Part shown: piece after piece, positions 1 to 9,212 of the stretch
How positions within the stretch are numbered: position 1 is the stretch's first letter
Layout: each line of letters starts with the position of its first letter
NCBI GenBank assembly: GCA_964621785.1
Contig: CAZUPD010000001.1
Coordinates: forward strand, 1 to 64,000
Reading direction: 5' to 3'
DNA from: JACKDW01 sp964621785
GTDB lineage: Bacteria; Myxococcota_A; Polyangia; Nannocystales; Nannocystaceae
DNA length: 64,000 nt
Notes under the pieces: generated by a model
What the model saw: the letters and a program-made list of their open reading frames with translations, nothing else
Told to the model about the DNA's origin: nothing
Databases searched by the model: none
Made by a program: the position numbers and the translations under genes

Positions 1-248
1 TGATCCCACGGTAACACGGCACCGAAGTGACGGACCGGAATGGCTTTGCCGTCGACCGTGTTGGTCGGGTCGGTTTCTGCTTCAGCGCGCACGAGGTGGG
101 CCGAGAGTTGGTGGCCAAAAAAATTGAAGTCGATCCATTCACGACTCTGGCGGCCGACCTCGCATCCGAGGCGGTCGACGTAGAACTCGCGGGTCGAGGC
201 GAGGTCGGTGACCGGGAACGCGAGGTGAAAGGGAGGAGGAGAGGACAT
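1..248 (-). CDS. VOC-family (glyoxalase/dioxygenase fold) protein, C-terminus cut by window edge
   Basis: Reading the minus strand from the ATG at 248 gives 82 residues with no stop before the window edge. The start reads MSSPPPFHLAFPVTDLASTR and continues through FYVDRLGCEVG and WIDFNFFGHQLSAHL, the beta-alpha-beta-beta-beta pattern of a vicinal-oxygen-chelate half module. The early His (FHLAFPV) sits where the first metal ligand lies in this family. VOC proteins include glyoxalases and extradiol dioxygenases; the substrate cannot be told from the half seen here. The gene is divergent from the membrane protein at 344, with about 95 bp of shared upstream DNA. Confidence 0.8.
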   Translation of the reverse strand, partial: MSSPPPFHLAFPVTDLASTREFYVDRLGCEVGRQSREWIDFNFFGHQLSAHLVRAEAETDPTNTVDGKAIPVRHFGAVLPWD

Positions 249-343
249 GACGTCGAGTGTACCGACCTACATCGCCGGCAGGCTGTCGTTTTTTCGCGGT
301 CGACACGAAACCGCGGTCCGCGAGTGGTAATTCCCGACGTACA

Positions 344-841
344 ATGCGTTTCAGACCGATGGCAGCGACCGCTCCGGATACGCGTGAGCCGAGGATACGT
401 GACCTTCTGCGGCATCCGTGGGTGATCGCAGCACTCGTTGTGTGGTTGCTCAATGATCACTGCCTCAAGCAGATGTTCCCCGGATGGTGGACGGGAAAAC
501 TATCGGACGCCGCGGGAATGGTGGTGATACCCGTATGCCTCGCGGCGATGTGCGTCCCCAAGTCGGCATCCATGTACCAACAACGAAAAGGTCTCGCGTG
601 GTCGTTCATCACCGTCGCCGCAGTGTTTTCGGCGATCCAGGTCTGGCCGGCGGCGGCCTGGCTCTACTGCCATGTCCTAGGGGGTCTGCAATGGCCCTGG
701 TACGCAGTTGAGGCCTGGGTTGCCGGCTGGCCGATTCCCCCATCGATCCCGGTTGTCCACACCATGGATGCAACCGATCTTTGGGTCATCCCGGTTCCGG
801 TTGTGCTTTGGGCGGTCGTTGGTAGGAAATTTAGATGCTGA
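344..841 (+). CDS. Small integral membrane protein of unknown function
   Basis: About 165 residues from the ATG at 344; a second in-frame ATG at 359 is equally possible, and the frame is open from 257. Four hydrophobic stretches are visible: HPWVIAALVVWLLND, AAGMVVIPVCLAAMCV, the segment around FITVAAVFSAIQVWPAAAWL, and the C-terminal LWVIPVPVVLWAVV. A charged/aromatic signature (NDHCLKQMFPGWWTGKLSD) links the first two. I recall similar hypothetical membrane proteins in other myxobacteria but no known activity. It ends 4 bp from the stop of the convergent lipoprotein gene at 846. Confidence 0.6.
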   Translation: MRFRPMAATAPDTREPRIRDLLRHPWVIAALVVWLLNDHCLKQMFPGWWTGKLSDAAGMVVIPVCLAAMCVPKSASMYQQRKGLAWSFITVAAVFSAIQVWPAAAWLYCHVLGGLQWPWYAVEAWVAGWPIPPSIPVVHTMDATDLWVIPVPVVLWAVVGRKFRC

Positions 842-845
842 TACA

Positions 846-1583
846 TTAATCAGGAAGGGTTTCCGAAGGCGGGGCCTGCGGTGGACCGAAATCCGGTGGG
901 GTCGTCTTCTTCTCGGTTCGGAGATCGGTGCGTTCGATGGGGGCGATGGCGGAAGATGTGTGTGGTTTTTCGGACGTGGCGATCGGTTGGGCCTCGACCC
1001 GCAGTGCGGGAGCCGTGCGGCCAAAACCGTGCAACTGGGTGTCGAGCGACCACGTGATGTGGAGCTCACCGAGCCCCCCATACATCCATTGAGCATGCAT
1101 CAATACCTGTTCGCTACACGGCTTGCCCTGGGGACAGCCTTTCGATGTATCCCACAGGCTGGACAGGAACGTCTCGACGTCGGTACCCGGCCGCACCGCG
1201 AGCGCGGTTTGTTTTGTTTCGAGCCAGGTGGCCTGCTCCCGCGGCGCGTCGGCAGCTTGGGGACCGAGTTTGAGGATCACGATCGAGGGGGCGGGTGCTT
1301 GTGTGTATACAACGTGTTCAGGGACCCGCCAGGAGATCTGCAAGCGGAGCGTCACCGTGCACATTTTGGCGCGTTCGATCGGGGCGGCCGGTGTGTTCGG
1401 CGTGACTTCGACGCGCCAGGCCGTGGCCGCATCGCCGCTGGTTGGTGTGAGGACCAACCAGCCCGTGTGTACACCTTCCTGGGGATGGGACCAATCGTAG
1501 CCGCGTTTGCTGGTGGCCACGAGGGCAAAGCATCCACCCAACAGGACCGTGGACTCGATGAATCGCCGCCGCTTGAGGTTCAC
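846..1583 (-). CDS. Hypothetical lipoprotein, coupled to the upstream lipoprotein gene
   Basis: The GTG start at 1583 is chosen because it overlaps the TGA of the upstream gene (GTGA, 4-nt overlap at 1580-1583) and is followed at once by a lipoprotein signal: RRRFIES, a short hydrophobic stretch, then LLGGC. About 245 residues. The mature part is rich in beta-prone segments and has two Cys in a short loop (KGCPQGKPC); the C-terminus is a Pro/Thr/Glu-rich tail. I recognise no catalytic motif. Together with the gene at 1580-2242 it forms a translationally coupled pair of envelope lipoproteins that may act together. Confidence 0.65.
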   Translation of the reverse strand: MNLKRRRFIESTVLLGGCFALVATSKRGYDWSHPQEGVHTGWLVLTPTSGDAATAWRVEVTPNTPAAPIERAKMCTVTLRLQISWRVPEHVVYTQAPAPSIVILKLGPQAADAPREQATWLETKQTALAVRPGTDVETFLSSLWDTSKGCPQGKPCSEQVLMHAQWMYGGLGELHITWSLDTQLHGFGRTAPALRVEAQPIATSEKPHTSSAIAPIERTDLRTEKKTTPPDFGPPQAPPSETLPD

Positions 1584-2242
1584 GGGACAACCTCCGAGAC
1601 ATCCGGGGAGGACAGGGGATCGGCAGCTGGCTCGAAGGGGACAGATGTTGTCTGTGCATGGATTTCGCCGGTCAGCGGGGTGACAGACACCCGGAAGTCT
1701 CCCGGAACGAGGGCGGATACCCTGTCTCCCCGGCGCATGTTCCCGGCGACGACCCAGCGCACATACAGCGGTTGGGTGGGTGGAGGATTGCTTGTTGATG
1801 CATGAAACCAGTGGGCACGCACCCGGTAGCGCCTCCGGCAACGTATCGCATCACAGGGACCGTCACCGGCGTTGAATCGGTCGCGAAGGCGCAGCCCGAC
1901 GTGGGCCTGGGGAGCGAGGACAAGGTCGCGCGAGACCTGTTGGTCGGGTGCATCGACGGTCAACGCGAGGACCGAAAGCGGGGTTTCGTCACCGGTCGAC
2001 CACTGCCCGAGGCCGGCGAGGGTCCACTCAAATTGCAGGCGTTTGGGGTTGCGAGCGAGTGGGGTACGGTGAGCGAGGCTTTGCAGGTCGAGCTCGACCG
2101 TGACCTCGAATTCGTTGCGTACCGGTTCGGAAAGTCCGGGGGTGAGGGTCTGATCGCCGATCCAGTGCGAGGCAATCGGCGGCGAGGTGTATTGCGGACT
2201 ACAGCCGAGGACCCCGACCCATACACAGCAAAAAGTAACCAC
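1580..2242 (-). CDS. Hypothetical lipoprotein
   Basis: The frame is open from 2335, but a GTG at 2242 (or the TTG at 2245) gives a normal lipoprotein signal, VVTFCCVWVGVLGC, so the start is placed there. About 220 residues. The mature protein holds DRFNAGDGPCDAIRCRRRYRVRAHW, with a Cys pair that could form a disulfide, and beta-sandwich-like stretches (YVRWVVAGN, DFRVSVTPLTGEI). Function unknown. The stop overlaps the start of the next lipoprotein gene. The 256 bp upstream separates it from the divergent acyl-CoA synthetase gene. Confidence 0.6.
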   Translation of the reverse strand: MVTFCCVWVGVLGCSPQYTSPPIASHWIGDQTLTPGLSEPVRNEFEVTVELDLQSLAHRTPLARNPKRLQFEWTLAGLGQWSTGDETPLSVLALTVDAPDQQVSRDLVLAPQAHVGLRLRDRFNAGDGPCDAIRCRRRYRVRAHWFHASTSNPPPTQPLYVRWVVAGNMRRGDRVSALVPGDFRVSVTPLTGEIHAQTTSVPFEPAADPLSSPDVSEVVP

Positions 2243-2498
2243 CAATCGAGGAGTGTCCGTACAAGGATTGCAGATCCTGTGTGCTGCCGACGATCGCAAC
2301 ACGGTCGCAACTTCTGATGTCGGTCCGAGTGCCATCTCCCGCGATCAGGAGCATGACACACCGCGAGCATCCTCGGGGGGTCCTCGCACGAGTTTCCACT
2401 CGGCTGGGCAAGCCCGCACATCGAGGACTCGGACGCTGGCCGGACTCTTGGTACCCTGCGCCCGCACACCCGTACTGGGGTTGCACAGGAGGATCGAG

Positions 2499-4043
2499 AT
2501 GAGTTTGAACCTGGCCCAACTCCTGCGTGATGCGGCGCGTCGTTACCCCGAGCGTACCGCACTCGTGATCGGCGACATTCAACTCCCCTATCAAATGGTG
2601 CACGCAACGGCCCAGCGGTTTGCCGGAGGATTGCGCGGCCTCGGTGTGAAGCGCGGGGAACATGTCGCGTTGATGCTGCCCAATGTGCCCCACTTCACGT
2701 TTGCCTACTTCGGCAGTCACTACGCAGGCAACCCCGTGGTTCCGCTCAACGTGTTGCTCAAGGCTTCCGAAATCGCCTACCACCTCGAGGATTCGGATGC
2801 CGCGTGTCTGGTGGTGTGGGAAGGGTTTTACGAACAGGCCCGGGAGGCGTTTGACAAGGTCGCCAGCTGCCGGCGACTGATTGTCGCCAAGGCAGATCGC
2901 GGCGATTTGGGTGTGCCCGAGGGGGCCCACAATATGACGGCGGTGCTCGGCACGGCCACGCCCATCACCGACCTGCCGGACACCATGCCCGATGACACGG
3001 CGGTGATCCTCTACACCTCGGGAACCACCGGGCGGCCCAAAGGTGCCGAGCTGACCCACTTCAACATGTTCTACAATGCAGAATATGTGTGTACAAAGTT
3101 AATGCCGATGCTCGACAAGCAACATGTCGCCCTGGCGACGCTGCCCCTGTTTCACAGCTTCGGACAAACATGTATGCACAACGCCGTATTGATGAGTGGG
3201 GGCTCGGTTGTGCTGCTTCCTCGATTTGAAGTCGAGCCGGCGTGCACGTTGATGCAGGCCAACAAGGTCACCATTTTCGCCGGCGTGCCGACGATGTACT
3301 TCGCCCTCCTCCACGACCCAAAGGCACAGGCGTACGACCTTTCGAGCTTGTGCTACTGCCTGTCCGGTGGCGCAGCCATGCCCGTCGAAGTCATGAAGGC
3401 ATTTGACAGCCGTTACAACGTCAACATCCTCGAGGGCTACGGGCTGTCCGAGACGTCTCCGGTGGCGAGCTTCAACCACCTCGACCGACCCAAAAAAGCA
3501 GGTTCGATCGGCACCCCGATCGGTGGCGTCGAGTTCCAGTTGCGCGACGCCGAGGGGCGACGCATCGACGAGGCCGGGAAACCAGGTGAAATCTGGATCA
3601 AAGGCCACAACGTGATGAAAGGGTACTACAAGCGCCCCGAAGCCACAGCCGAATCGATCGTTGACGGATGGTTTTCGACCGGAGATATCGCCACCTGCGA
3701 TGCGGACGGCTACTACGCGATCGTCGACCGCAAAAAGGATATGATCATCCGCGGTGGATTCAATGTATATCCACGCGAATTAGAAGAGGTTTTGTACGCC
3801 CACCCTGCGGTGGCCGAAGCGGCGGTGATCGGTGTACCGGACGAGAAGCTGGGGGAGGAGGTCAAGGCGGTGGTCGCTCTCAAACCCGGGCAGACCTGTA
3901 CCGAGGATGAGCTGCGGGCACACTGCAAAGAGAATCTGGCCGCTTACAAATACCCGCGGATGTATGAAATCATCGAAGAGTTGCCCAAAGGACCGACCGG
4001 AAAGATTCTCAAACGCGCGCTTCGGACAACGCCGGCCTCGTAG
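2499..4043 (+). CDS. Long-chain fatty acid--CoA ligase (acyl-AMP-forming)
   Basis: 514 residues from the ATG at 2499, preceded by AGGAGGAT (2487-2494), a strong ribosome binding site; the open frame extends further upstream but lacks family similarity there. ANL-superfamily motifs appear in order: P-loop ILYTSGTTGRPKG (about residue 170), EGYGLSETSP (about 310), GWFSTGDIA (about 390), DRKKDMIIRGGFNVYPRELEE (about 410-430) and the C-terminal PTGKILKR with the catalytic Lys. It should activate a fatty or other carboxylic acid to acyl-AMP and then acyl-CoA in the cytoplasm. Chain-length preference cannot be read from the sequence. Confidence 0.92.
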   Translation: MSLNLAQLLRDAARRYPERTALVIGDIQLPYQMVHATAQRFAGGLRGLGVKRGEHVALMLPNVPHFTFAYFGSHYAGNPVVPLNVLLKASEIAYHLEDSDAACLVVWEGFYEQAREAFDKVASCRRLIVAKADRGDLGVPEGAHNMTAVLGTATPITDLPDTMPDDTAVILYTSGTTGRPKGAELTHFNMFYNAEYVCTKLMPMLDKQHVALATLPLFHSFGQTCMHNAVLMSGGSVVLLPRFEVEPACTLMQANKVTIFAGVPTMYFALLHDPKAQAYDLSSLCYCLSGGAAMPVEVMKAFDSRYNVNILEGYGLSETSPVASFNHLDRPKKAGSIGTPIGGVEFQLRDAEGRRIDEAGKPGEIWIKGHNVMKGYYKRPEATAESIVDGWFSTGDIATCDADGYYAIVDRKKDMIIRGGFNVYPRELEEVLYAHPAVAEAAVIGVPDEKLGEEVKAVVALKPGQTCTEDELRAHCKENLAAYKYPRMYEIIEELPKGPTGKILKRALRTTPAS

Positions 4044-4363
4044 CCTGAACGCTCATCACGTTGCCTACGCGAGACAGTGCACGAATGAGGCAGGCAGAGC
4101 TCGGCTCGGCGGAGCGAGAGCGCCGGGTCGGCGTTCAAATCGTTGAGTACCGTAAGCCGGCAGGTGCTTGCCTCCACAACCGTCGCGCGAAACTGTGTCG
4201 AACCCCTCGCTGCGGCTGGCTCCCGGGCCGGAAATCTGTTTTCGCCGCGTTTACGTAGATCGGGCTTGTAATTGACCTGGCCCTGTCAGTCTCGTAGCGA
4301 GCCACCTGAGAAGCGATGCGCTGAGAAATCCCGCAGCTTCCACACGATTTGGAGAACCCCCCG
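4044..4363. other. Intergenic region without a supported gene
   Basis: 320 bp between the acyl-CoA ligase and the Spy-like lipoprotein. I find no convincing reading frame. It should hold the promoter of the lipoprotein gene; the ribosome binding site of that gene (GGAGA) starts at 4351. Confidence 0.5.
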
Positions 4364-5458
4364 ATGAAACGCCTCATGATAACCCTCTGCGTCCCCCTGT
4401 GCCTGATGTTTGTCGGTTGTGATACCGAACCGGAGGCCGAACAGGATCTCGCCAGTTCTGAACTCGAAGTTGCTGACCTCGACGCTTCCGAACGGGCTGA
4501 AAAAAAGCATCGCCGCAATCCCGCTGAAAAGGTCTGTGGCGTGGTCTCGTGCACCGACGAGCAAAAAGCTGAAGTCGAGGCTTTGTTCGCCCAGCATCGT
4601 CCGCACAAAGACAAGGCCGCTGGCGAGCACAAGCGCGAGCGTCCGGACATGGGTCCGGCCAACGCAACGCTCGCCGATGCATTTGCATCTGCAAGCTTTT
4701 CAGCCGACGACTTGGCCGCCCATCGCGAGACCATGAAAAACAGTCACGACAAACTTCGTGGCAACAAAAAAGGAGAACTGCTGACGGCGCTCCACGGTCT
4801 GCTGACGCCCGAACAGCGCGGTCTGCTGGCAGACAAGATGGCCGAGCGCGGCCCCGGCTTCCTCCACGGTAAGCACGGTAAACACGGTAAGCGTGGCAAA
4901 CACGGCAAGCACGGCAAGCACGGCAAGTGGAACAACGACAACGAGCAAAACGCCCATGGTGAGCAGGGCGACCAAGCCAAAGAAGGCCACAAGATGCGCA
5001 AGCATGGTGGTTTCGGCATCGGCCGCATGTGCAAGGTCGCCGAGTGCAGCGATGAGCAGCGCGAGCAACTCAAGGGCTTGTTTGCCGACAAGGGCTCCAA
5101 AGGCGATTGGCAGCAGGCCAAGGCCGACAAGCAAGCCGCCCACAAGACCTTCGCCGATGCCTTCCGCGGCGACAGCTTTGGTCAACAGGACCTCGACAAC
5201 CTCCACGGCCTCCACACCGACATGATGGATGAGCACCTCAAGCGGATGGATGCGATGGCGGTCCAGGTCCACGGTTTGTTGACGCCCGAACAACGCGGCA
5301 AGGTTGCCGAGAAGATCCGCGAGCACGGCCCCCACGCCCTGATGGGTGGCAAACGCGGCAAGCACGGAAAGCACGGAAAACGCCACGGTAAGCGCGGTGA
5401 TGGCCCCTGCGAAGGGAAGGGCAAGGCAGAGCAACCGGTTGAAGAAGCCGTGATCTAA
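4364..5458 (+). CDS. Duplicated Spy/CpxP-like lipoprotein with His-Gly-Lys repeat linkers
   Basis: 364 residues from the ATG at 4364 (GGAGA upstream). The lipoprotein signal ends at Cys19 (MFVGC). Two copies of one module follow: each has a Cys pair (VCGVVSC and MCKVAEC), a D/SDEQ segment, an Ala/Asp/Phe-rich helix and LLTPEQRG, the last reminiscent of the LTPEQ motif of Spy/CpxP periplasmic proteins. After each module comes a basic repeat of the type HGKHGKHGK, about 10 units after the first. Spy-type proteins are ATP-independent periplasmic chaperones or metal sensors; the His-rich repeats suggest metal binding. The gene ends in a strong terminator. It contains one TGYANNTRCA copy at 4684. 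Confidence 0.7.
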   Translation: MKRLMITLCVPLCLMFVGCDTEPEAEQDLASSELEVADLDASERAEKKHRRNPAEKVCGVVSCTDEQKAEVEALFAQHRPHKDKAAGEHKRERPDMGPANATLADAFASASFSADDLAAHRETMKNSHDKLRGNKKGELLTALHGLLTPEQRGLLADKMAERGPGFLHGKHGKHGKRGKHGKHGKHGKWNNDNEQNAHGEQGDQAKEGHKMRKHGGFGIGRMCKVAECSDEQREQLKGLFADKGSKGDWQQAKADKQAAHKTFADAFRGDSFGQQDLDNLHGLHTDMMDEHLKRMDAMAVQVHGLLTPEQRGKVAEKIREHGPHALMGGKRGKHGKHGKRHGKRGDGPCEGKGKAEQPVEEAVI

Positions 5459-5472
5459 ACGTCCCTCCACCA

Positions 5473-5502
5473 AGAAAGCCGGTGCATCTGCATCGGCTTT
5501 CT
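5473..5502 (+). terminator. Terminator hairpin built around a TGYANNTRCA palindrome
   Basis: AGAAAGCCG (5473-5481) pairs with CGGCTTTCT (5494-5502). The 12 nt between them contain TGCATCTGCA (5483-5492), itself palindromic, so the inverted repeat runs almost unbroken over 30 bp. It lies 14 nt after the stop of the Spy-like lipoprotein gene and 71 nt from the end of the convergent gene at 5574. Confidence 0.75.
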
Positions 5503-5573
5503 GCAGTTCGAACATCCGGTGACCTACCGACCTCACCGGTGCCTGATGAGGCGCGTTGAACAACGCGATTGGA

Positions 5574-8500
5574 TTACAAATGCGCGAACGCCAAAGCTGC
5601 CAGCCGGTAGTACGCGGTCGTAAGCATCGCCGGCGGGAGAACATCCGCCTTGATCAACTCCGGTACGACCTCGGCGAGGATCAATGCACAGGTGACAAAC
5701 ACGGTCTGTGGGTCGGCTTCGAGAGCGAGGGCGTGGGAGATCGCGCTGTTGCGCCGTCCGAGTTCGACCGTCCACAATCCCCCGGAGTCCGGACCTTCCA
5801 TGCTGCGCACGAGCGTCCACGACAACATCGCGGTCTCCAGTCGGATCGGCATGAGCAACGTCTGGCGTAGGAGACTCAACATCCGAGGGCGTGGGTCGCG
5901 TGGGAGCCGGAGCAGGGGATGCTTGTTGAGTGTATGTGCAAGGTAGGAAGTTCGCGGCGGGGTCGGCGTGCGTTCGGGCAGGAGATCCGCGATCAAGTCC
6001 GCCTCACCCCGGTGCGCCGCCGCATAACAATTGCCTAAAAATGCGACGACCGCCCGGTGTTCGACCGAGCCCGGCTCGTAGAGAAGTTGGCTGTCGAGGG
6101 CGATCTGGACCACACCGCGGGCGAGGTCACGGACCCTTTGGCCAAGGGATGAGACATGGCGAAGACCCTGGCGGGTCAGCCACAGACGCCCGCCGACGCA
6201 CTCGAGTGGAGCTTGTAGATGCAGGTTCTCGATATGGAGGCCGCCGGACCACAGGGTGATCGCACTCGGTTTGAGTTCGACATCGATCCGCAGCCCGCCA
6301 GCAGCCATCTCGTCGGCCAGTGGCATGGACACCAGGGCGGGAGGGGTACGGCCGCGCCGGCGGACCGGGTCGCGGCTCAGCTTGGGCCGTTCGGCCTGAC
6401 GTACCACAGTCGCCTGCCCGGCGAGTGGAAAGTCGAAGATCGCGTGAAGGAAGGTTGCCTCGCCCAAGCTGACCTCGAGGACTGGTCCCGGGAGATCGCG
6501 GGACACCGCACCTTCGGGGACCAGCGGCGGTAACGTGGCTGCAGCGGTCAGGGCCGCAAGCGACACCAGTCGAGTCGGTTGCAGAGCCCGGGGGTCGTAG
6601 CGCAACAACAGGGGGAGGCGTTCGAGCTCGTAGGTCGGGCGTCCGAGGGCACTCGCCACCAGTAGATGGGCGAGCAAAACCCGTCGTGCCCACAGTTCAT
6701 CGGTGCGCTCGGCAAGCGCTGCGCAGGTTCCCGCAGCCCGCACGAGGTGGGTCTGACGTGCGGCGGGGAGCGGTTTGAGAAACTCGTGGGGATCGGCATT
6801 GTTGGCCCACAACCCCCCGCGGCCGAGCAGACGGGAGAGAATTTTGTGACCGCGGGGGTGGAGGTGCCAGGGGACGACGTCATGGGTCGCAGCGCGGGTA
6901 TGGGTGGGATCGGAGGACCAGAGCCCACCGTGTGTATGCACATGTTTGAGCGCATCGGCGAGCGTTTGACTGGAGAAACTCGTACCGCGACCGTGCAGGC
7001 GCGCAGAGCCGACCTCGAGCTTGAGCAATTGGGTCGGATACCAAGTGAGGCCTAGCGGTCGAAGCTTCTGGTCCGGTCGCAGGTCGCCAACTGCCGTTGC
7101 ACGTCGAGAGCCATCAGATGCTTGGGGAGCCTCGGAGTCATTGCGTTCGACAAATCGCAGCCCGAGTGTCCATGGGTGCAGGGCGGCTTCGCGGGTGTGC
7201 ACCAGGGGAATCGAGTGCGGATTCGAGGTCGTAAATGCAGCTGCAAGTAAGTGCTCGACGTGTTCATGGGCCGCACGCGCCAGGCGGTCAAACAGGTTCC
7301 CCAAGAAGTCCGTTGCTTGCCGGAGTCGATGGATGTCGAGGTCCGCCTCACTCGCCCCCTTGCCGACCAAAAATCCGACCAGCGTCACACCGTCGAGGAG
7401 TTGTGGGTCGTCGCGGCGATGGGCGACCCGACGACCGTGGGCGACCAAGACTGCCGTGCCAGCAACCGCCGTGGGATAGCGGTGGAGATAGGCCCGCAGC
7501 TCGATGTCGACGGCCTGCCCGCCGGGAAGTGTGTATGTCGAAAGATCGCTCGGCAGCGGGATGTTTTGTGGTGGCAGCGAACGCCCGGCGAGGTTCTTGA
7601 GATCGATGCGTTCAAACTGCGGCTTGTTGCCGAGTGCACGCAGCGGGACTGTGTGCAGACCCGGCAGTGCCCGGTGCAGGAGTTGGCGCTCGGATGGCCA
7701 CAGGCAAAACACGCGGGCCCGGAGGTCGCGGGGGACACTGTCGCGTTGAAACGGCCACACGAATAGGAGGTCCTGGCCGCGTCGGACCCGGCGCTGAAAT
7801 TTTTCGATCGGCACGGTTCGACCAGAGGCCGCCGGCACACTTTGGAGCTCGGTCGGCCAGTGGACCTCGGCCGGATCATCGCCGAACTGGTGGGCGTGGG
7901 CGTCGAGCATCCAAGCCATCAACAGGTCAAAGGCGCCGTCGCGGACGACATCGCGATGGTCGGCGGTGAGGCGGAGTGATGGACAGCAAACCTCGCCAAA
8001 AAAAAGTTCAGGAGGCTGGTCGGTGGCCGCAGCTGCGCGTGCGAGGGACACCAGACGCACCCGGTCGCGGATGAGCCACAGGTCTCCGACGATCGCCCGC
8101 TCGCGCTCACCGAGGTACCACGTTGCATGTTCACCGAGTTGGAGCGCTGGCGCGGGAAGTTGCCCGGCGAGCGCGATACCTGTGTCGAGGGATTGGTCGC
8201 GCGCGATGCCGACGACCGAGCGCAGCCAAAGTTGCTCGAGGTGATCGGTGACGCTCGGCTGAAGGGAAAACCAGGTCGCAAGTCGGCGCCCAAAACTGGG
8301 CTTGGGCAACCACAGACAGAGGCGAAACTGCTGGCCGCTACAGCGCTGCTCCGTGCCGCTTTCGCGATACGGATCTTGGCCGGTCGGTGTCAGTTCGCGG
8401 CGTTCGAACCGCACACCGCCACCGGCGGTACACAGCTCGAGGACTCGGGGCGCCGTGCCAAGACCTGCGTTGACGGCCGTCGCCAGCAGGATCCGCACGC

Positions 8501-8903
8501 GCTCGAGTGGCGTGTGCGGGGGGGCGTTGGCCGGCTGGGCGTCCGGGTTGTCGAGTGCGGCGGCGAGCAGTCCCCGTAGCTCGAGTGAGGCGAGACCGAC
8601 GATCCGCTGCCCACTCGGATCGGTTCGCGGCGGCACCCGGAACAGGATCTCAGTCTGTGTCTCTTCACCGACATCTCGATGTTGCACATACACAGTCGCC
8701 TGATCGGAGAGAATGTTCGCGGCGCGTACGAGGCCGAGCGTCCAATGCCACGGATCGGGGGGCGGGATGTCGCGCAACTGCAAAAGCGCGTGGGTGCGGG
8801 CGACGGTAAACGAGCGCCGTTGTCCGGGATCGGCCTGCGTGTGCGCAAGTCGTAGATCTGCCAAGACGGCAGCGATTGCCGGGCTGTGGGCGACCTGATG
8901 CAC
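5574..8903 (-). CDS. Large protein of unknown function (1,109 aa), possibly with an N-terminal GHKL-like region
   Basis: One uninterrupted frame from a GTG at 8903 to 5574. No signal peptide and no clear transmembrane segment, so probably cytoplasmic. The first 200 residues (FTVARTHALLQL, WHWTLGLVRAANILSD, then a segment with LLATAVNAGLGTAPRVLEL) faintly recall large myxobacterial proteins with an HSP90-like ATPase fold at the N-terminus, but I cannot point to intact ATP-binding boxes. The rest is Leu/Arg/His-rich with no motif I know. It holds four of the TGYANNTRCA palindromes (5931, 6214, 7236, 8683). Function unknown; the gene call itself is secure because of its length and codon use. Confidence 0.7.
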   Translation of the reverse strand: MHQVAHSPAIAAVLADLRLAHTQADPGQRRSFTVARTHALLQLRDIPPPDPWHWTLGLVRAANILSDQATVYVQHRDVGEETQTEILFRVPPRTDPSGQRIVGLASLELRGLLAAALDNPDAQPANAPPHTPLERVRILLATAVNAGLGTAPRVLELCTAGGGVRFERRELTPTGQDPYRESGTEQRCSGQQFRLCLWLPKPSFGRRLATWFSLQPSVTDHLEQLWLRSVVGIARDQSLDTGIALAGQLPAPALQLGEHATWYLGERERAIVGDLWLIRDRVRLVSLARAAAATDQPPELFFGEVCCPSLRLTADHRDVVRDGAFDLLMAWMLDAHAHQFGDDPAEVHWPTELQSVPAASGRTVPIEKFQRRVRRGQDLLFVWPFQRDSVPRDLRARVFCLWPSERQLLHRALPGLHTVPLRALGNKPQFERIDLKNLAGRSLPPQNIPLPSDLSTYTLPGGQAVDIELRAYLHRYPTAVAGTAVLVAHGRRVAHRRDDPQLLDGVTLVGFLVGKGASEADLDIHRLRQATDFLGNLFDRLARAAHEHVEHLLAAAFTTSNPHSIPLVHTREAALHPWTLGLRFVERNDSEAPQASDGSRRATAVGDLRPDQKLRPLGLTWYPTQLLKLEVGSARLHGRGTSFSSQTLADALKHVHTHGGLWSSDPTHTRAATHDVVPWHLHPRGHKILSRLLGRGGLWANNADPHEFLKPLPAARQTHLVRAAGTCAALAERTDELWARRVLLAHLLVASALGRPTYELERLPLLLRYDPRALQPTRLVSLAALTAAATLPPLVPEGAVSRDLPGPVLEVSLGEATFLHAIFDFPLAGQATVVRQAERPKLSRDPVRRRGRTPPALVSMPLADEMAAGGLRIDVELKPSAITLWSGGLHIENLHLQAPLECVGGRLWLTRQGLRHVSSLGQRVRDLARGVVQIALDSQLLYEPGSVEHRAVVAFLGNCYAAAHRGEADLIADLLPERTPTPPRTSYLAHTLNKHPLLRLPRDPRPRMLSLLRQTLLMPIRLETAMLSWTLVRSMEGPDSGGLWTVELGRRNSAISHALALEADPQTVFVTCALILAEVVPELIKADVLPPAMLTTAYYRLAALAFAHL

Positions 8904-9136
8904 CGCGTCGATTGTGCGAAATATTTTTCAGATCCGCCTGCGGTTTTTTTGCTTTTGTCGACGCGGACGCTCGCGTGTCGATTGCGCTCGCCTCGATCGA
9001 AGTCGAAGTTCGCGCATGGGACATGGCTTCGGATGATCGGTGAGCCTCTGATCAACGACCATAGATTTTGTATATGCAGTTAACTGTCCGAGAGCTCGTG
9101 AGCTTCGACGACGGGAATTCCCAGGAACCAAAAACA
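8904..9136. other. Intergenic region, AT-rich, with one TGYANNTRCA copy
   Basis: Upstream of the 1,109-residue gene on the minus strand. It includes an A/T-rich patch (8919-8958) that could carry that gene's promoter, and TGTATATGCA at 9069-9078. No supported gene. Confidence 0.4.
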
Positions 9137-9167
9137 CGAGAGGCACCCGGGGAAGGGGTGCCTCTCG
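9137..9167 (-). terminator. Rho-independent terminator for a minus-strand transcript
   Basis: CGAGAGGCACCC (9137-9148) pairs with GGGTGCCTCTCG (9156-9167) around a 7-nt loop. Read on the minus strand the stem is followed by GTGTTTTTGG, a U-tract; on the plus strand there is none. It therefore ends transcription coming from the small frame at 9213-9410. Confidence 0.75.
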
Positions 9168-9212
9168 CTACGTCGCTGAGGTTTGGCTTACTTGCGAAAA
9201 GAAACTGTTGGG

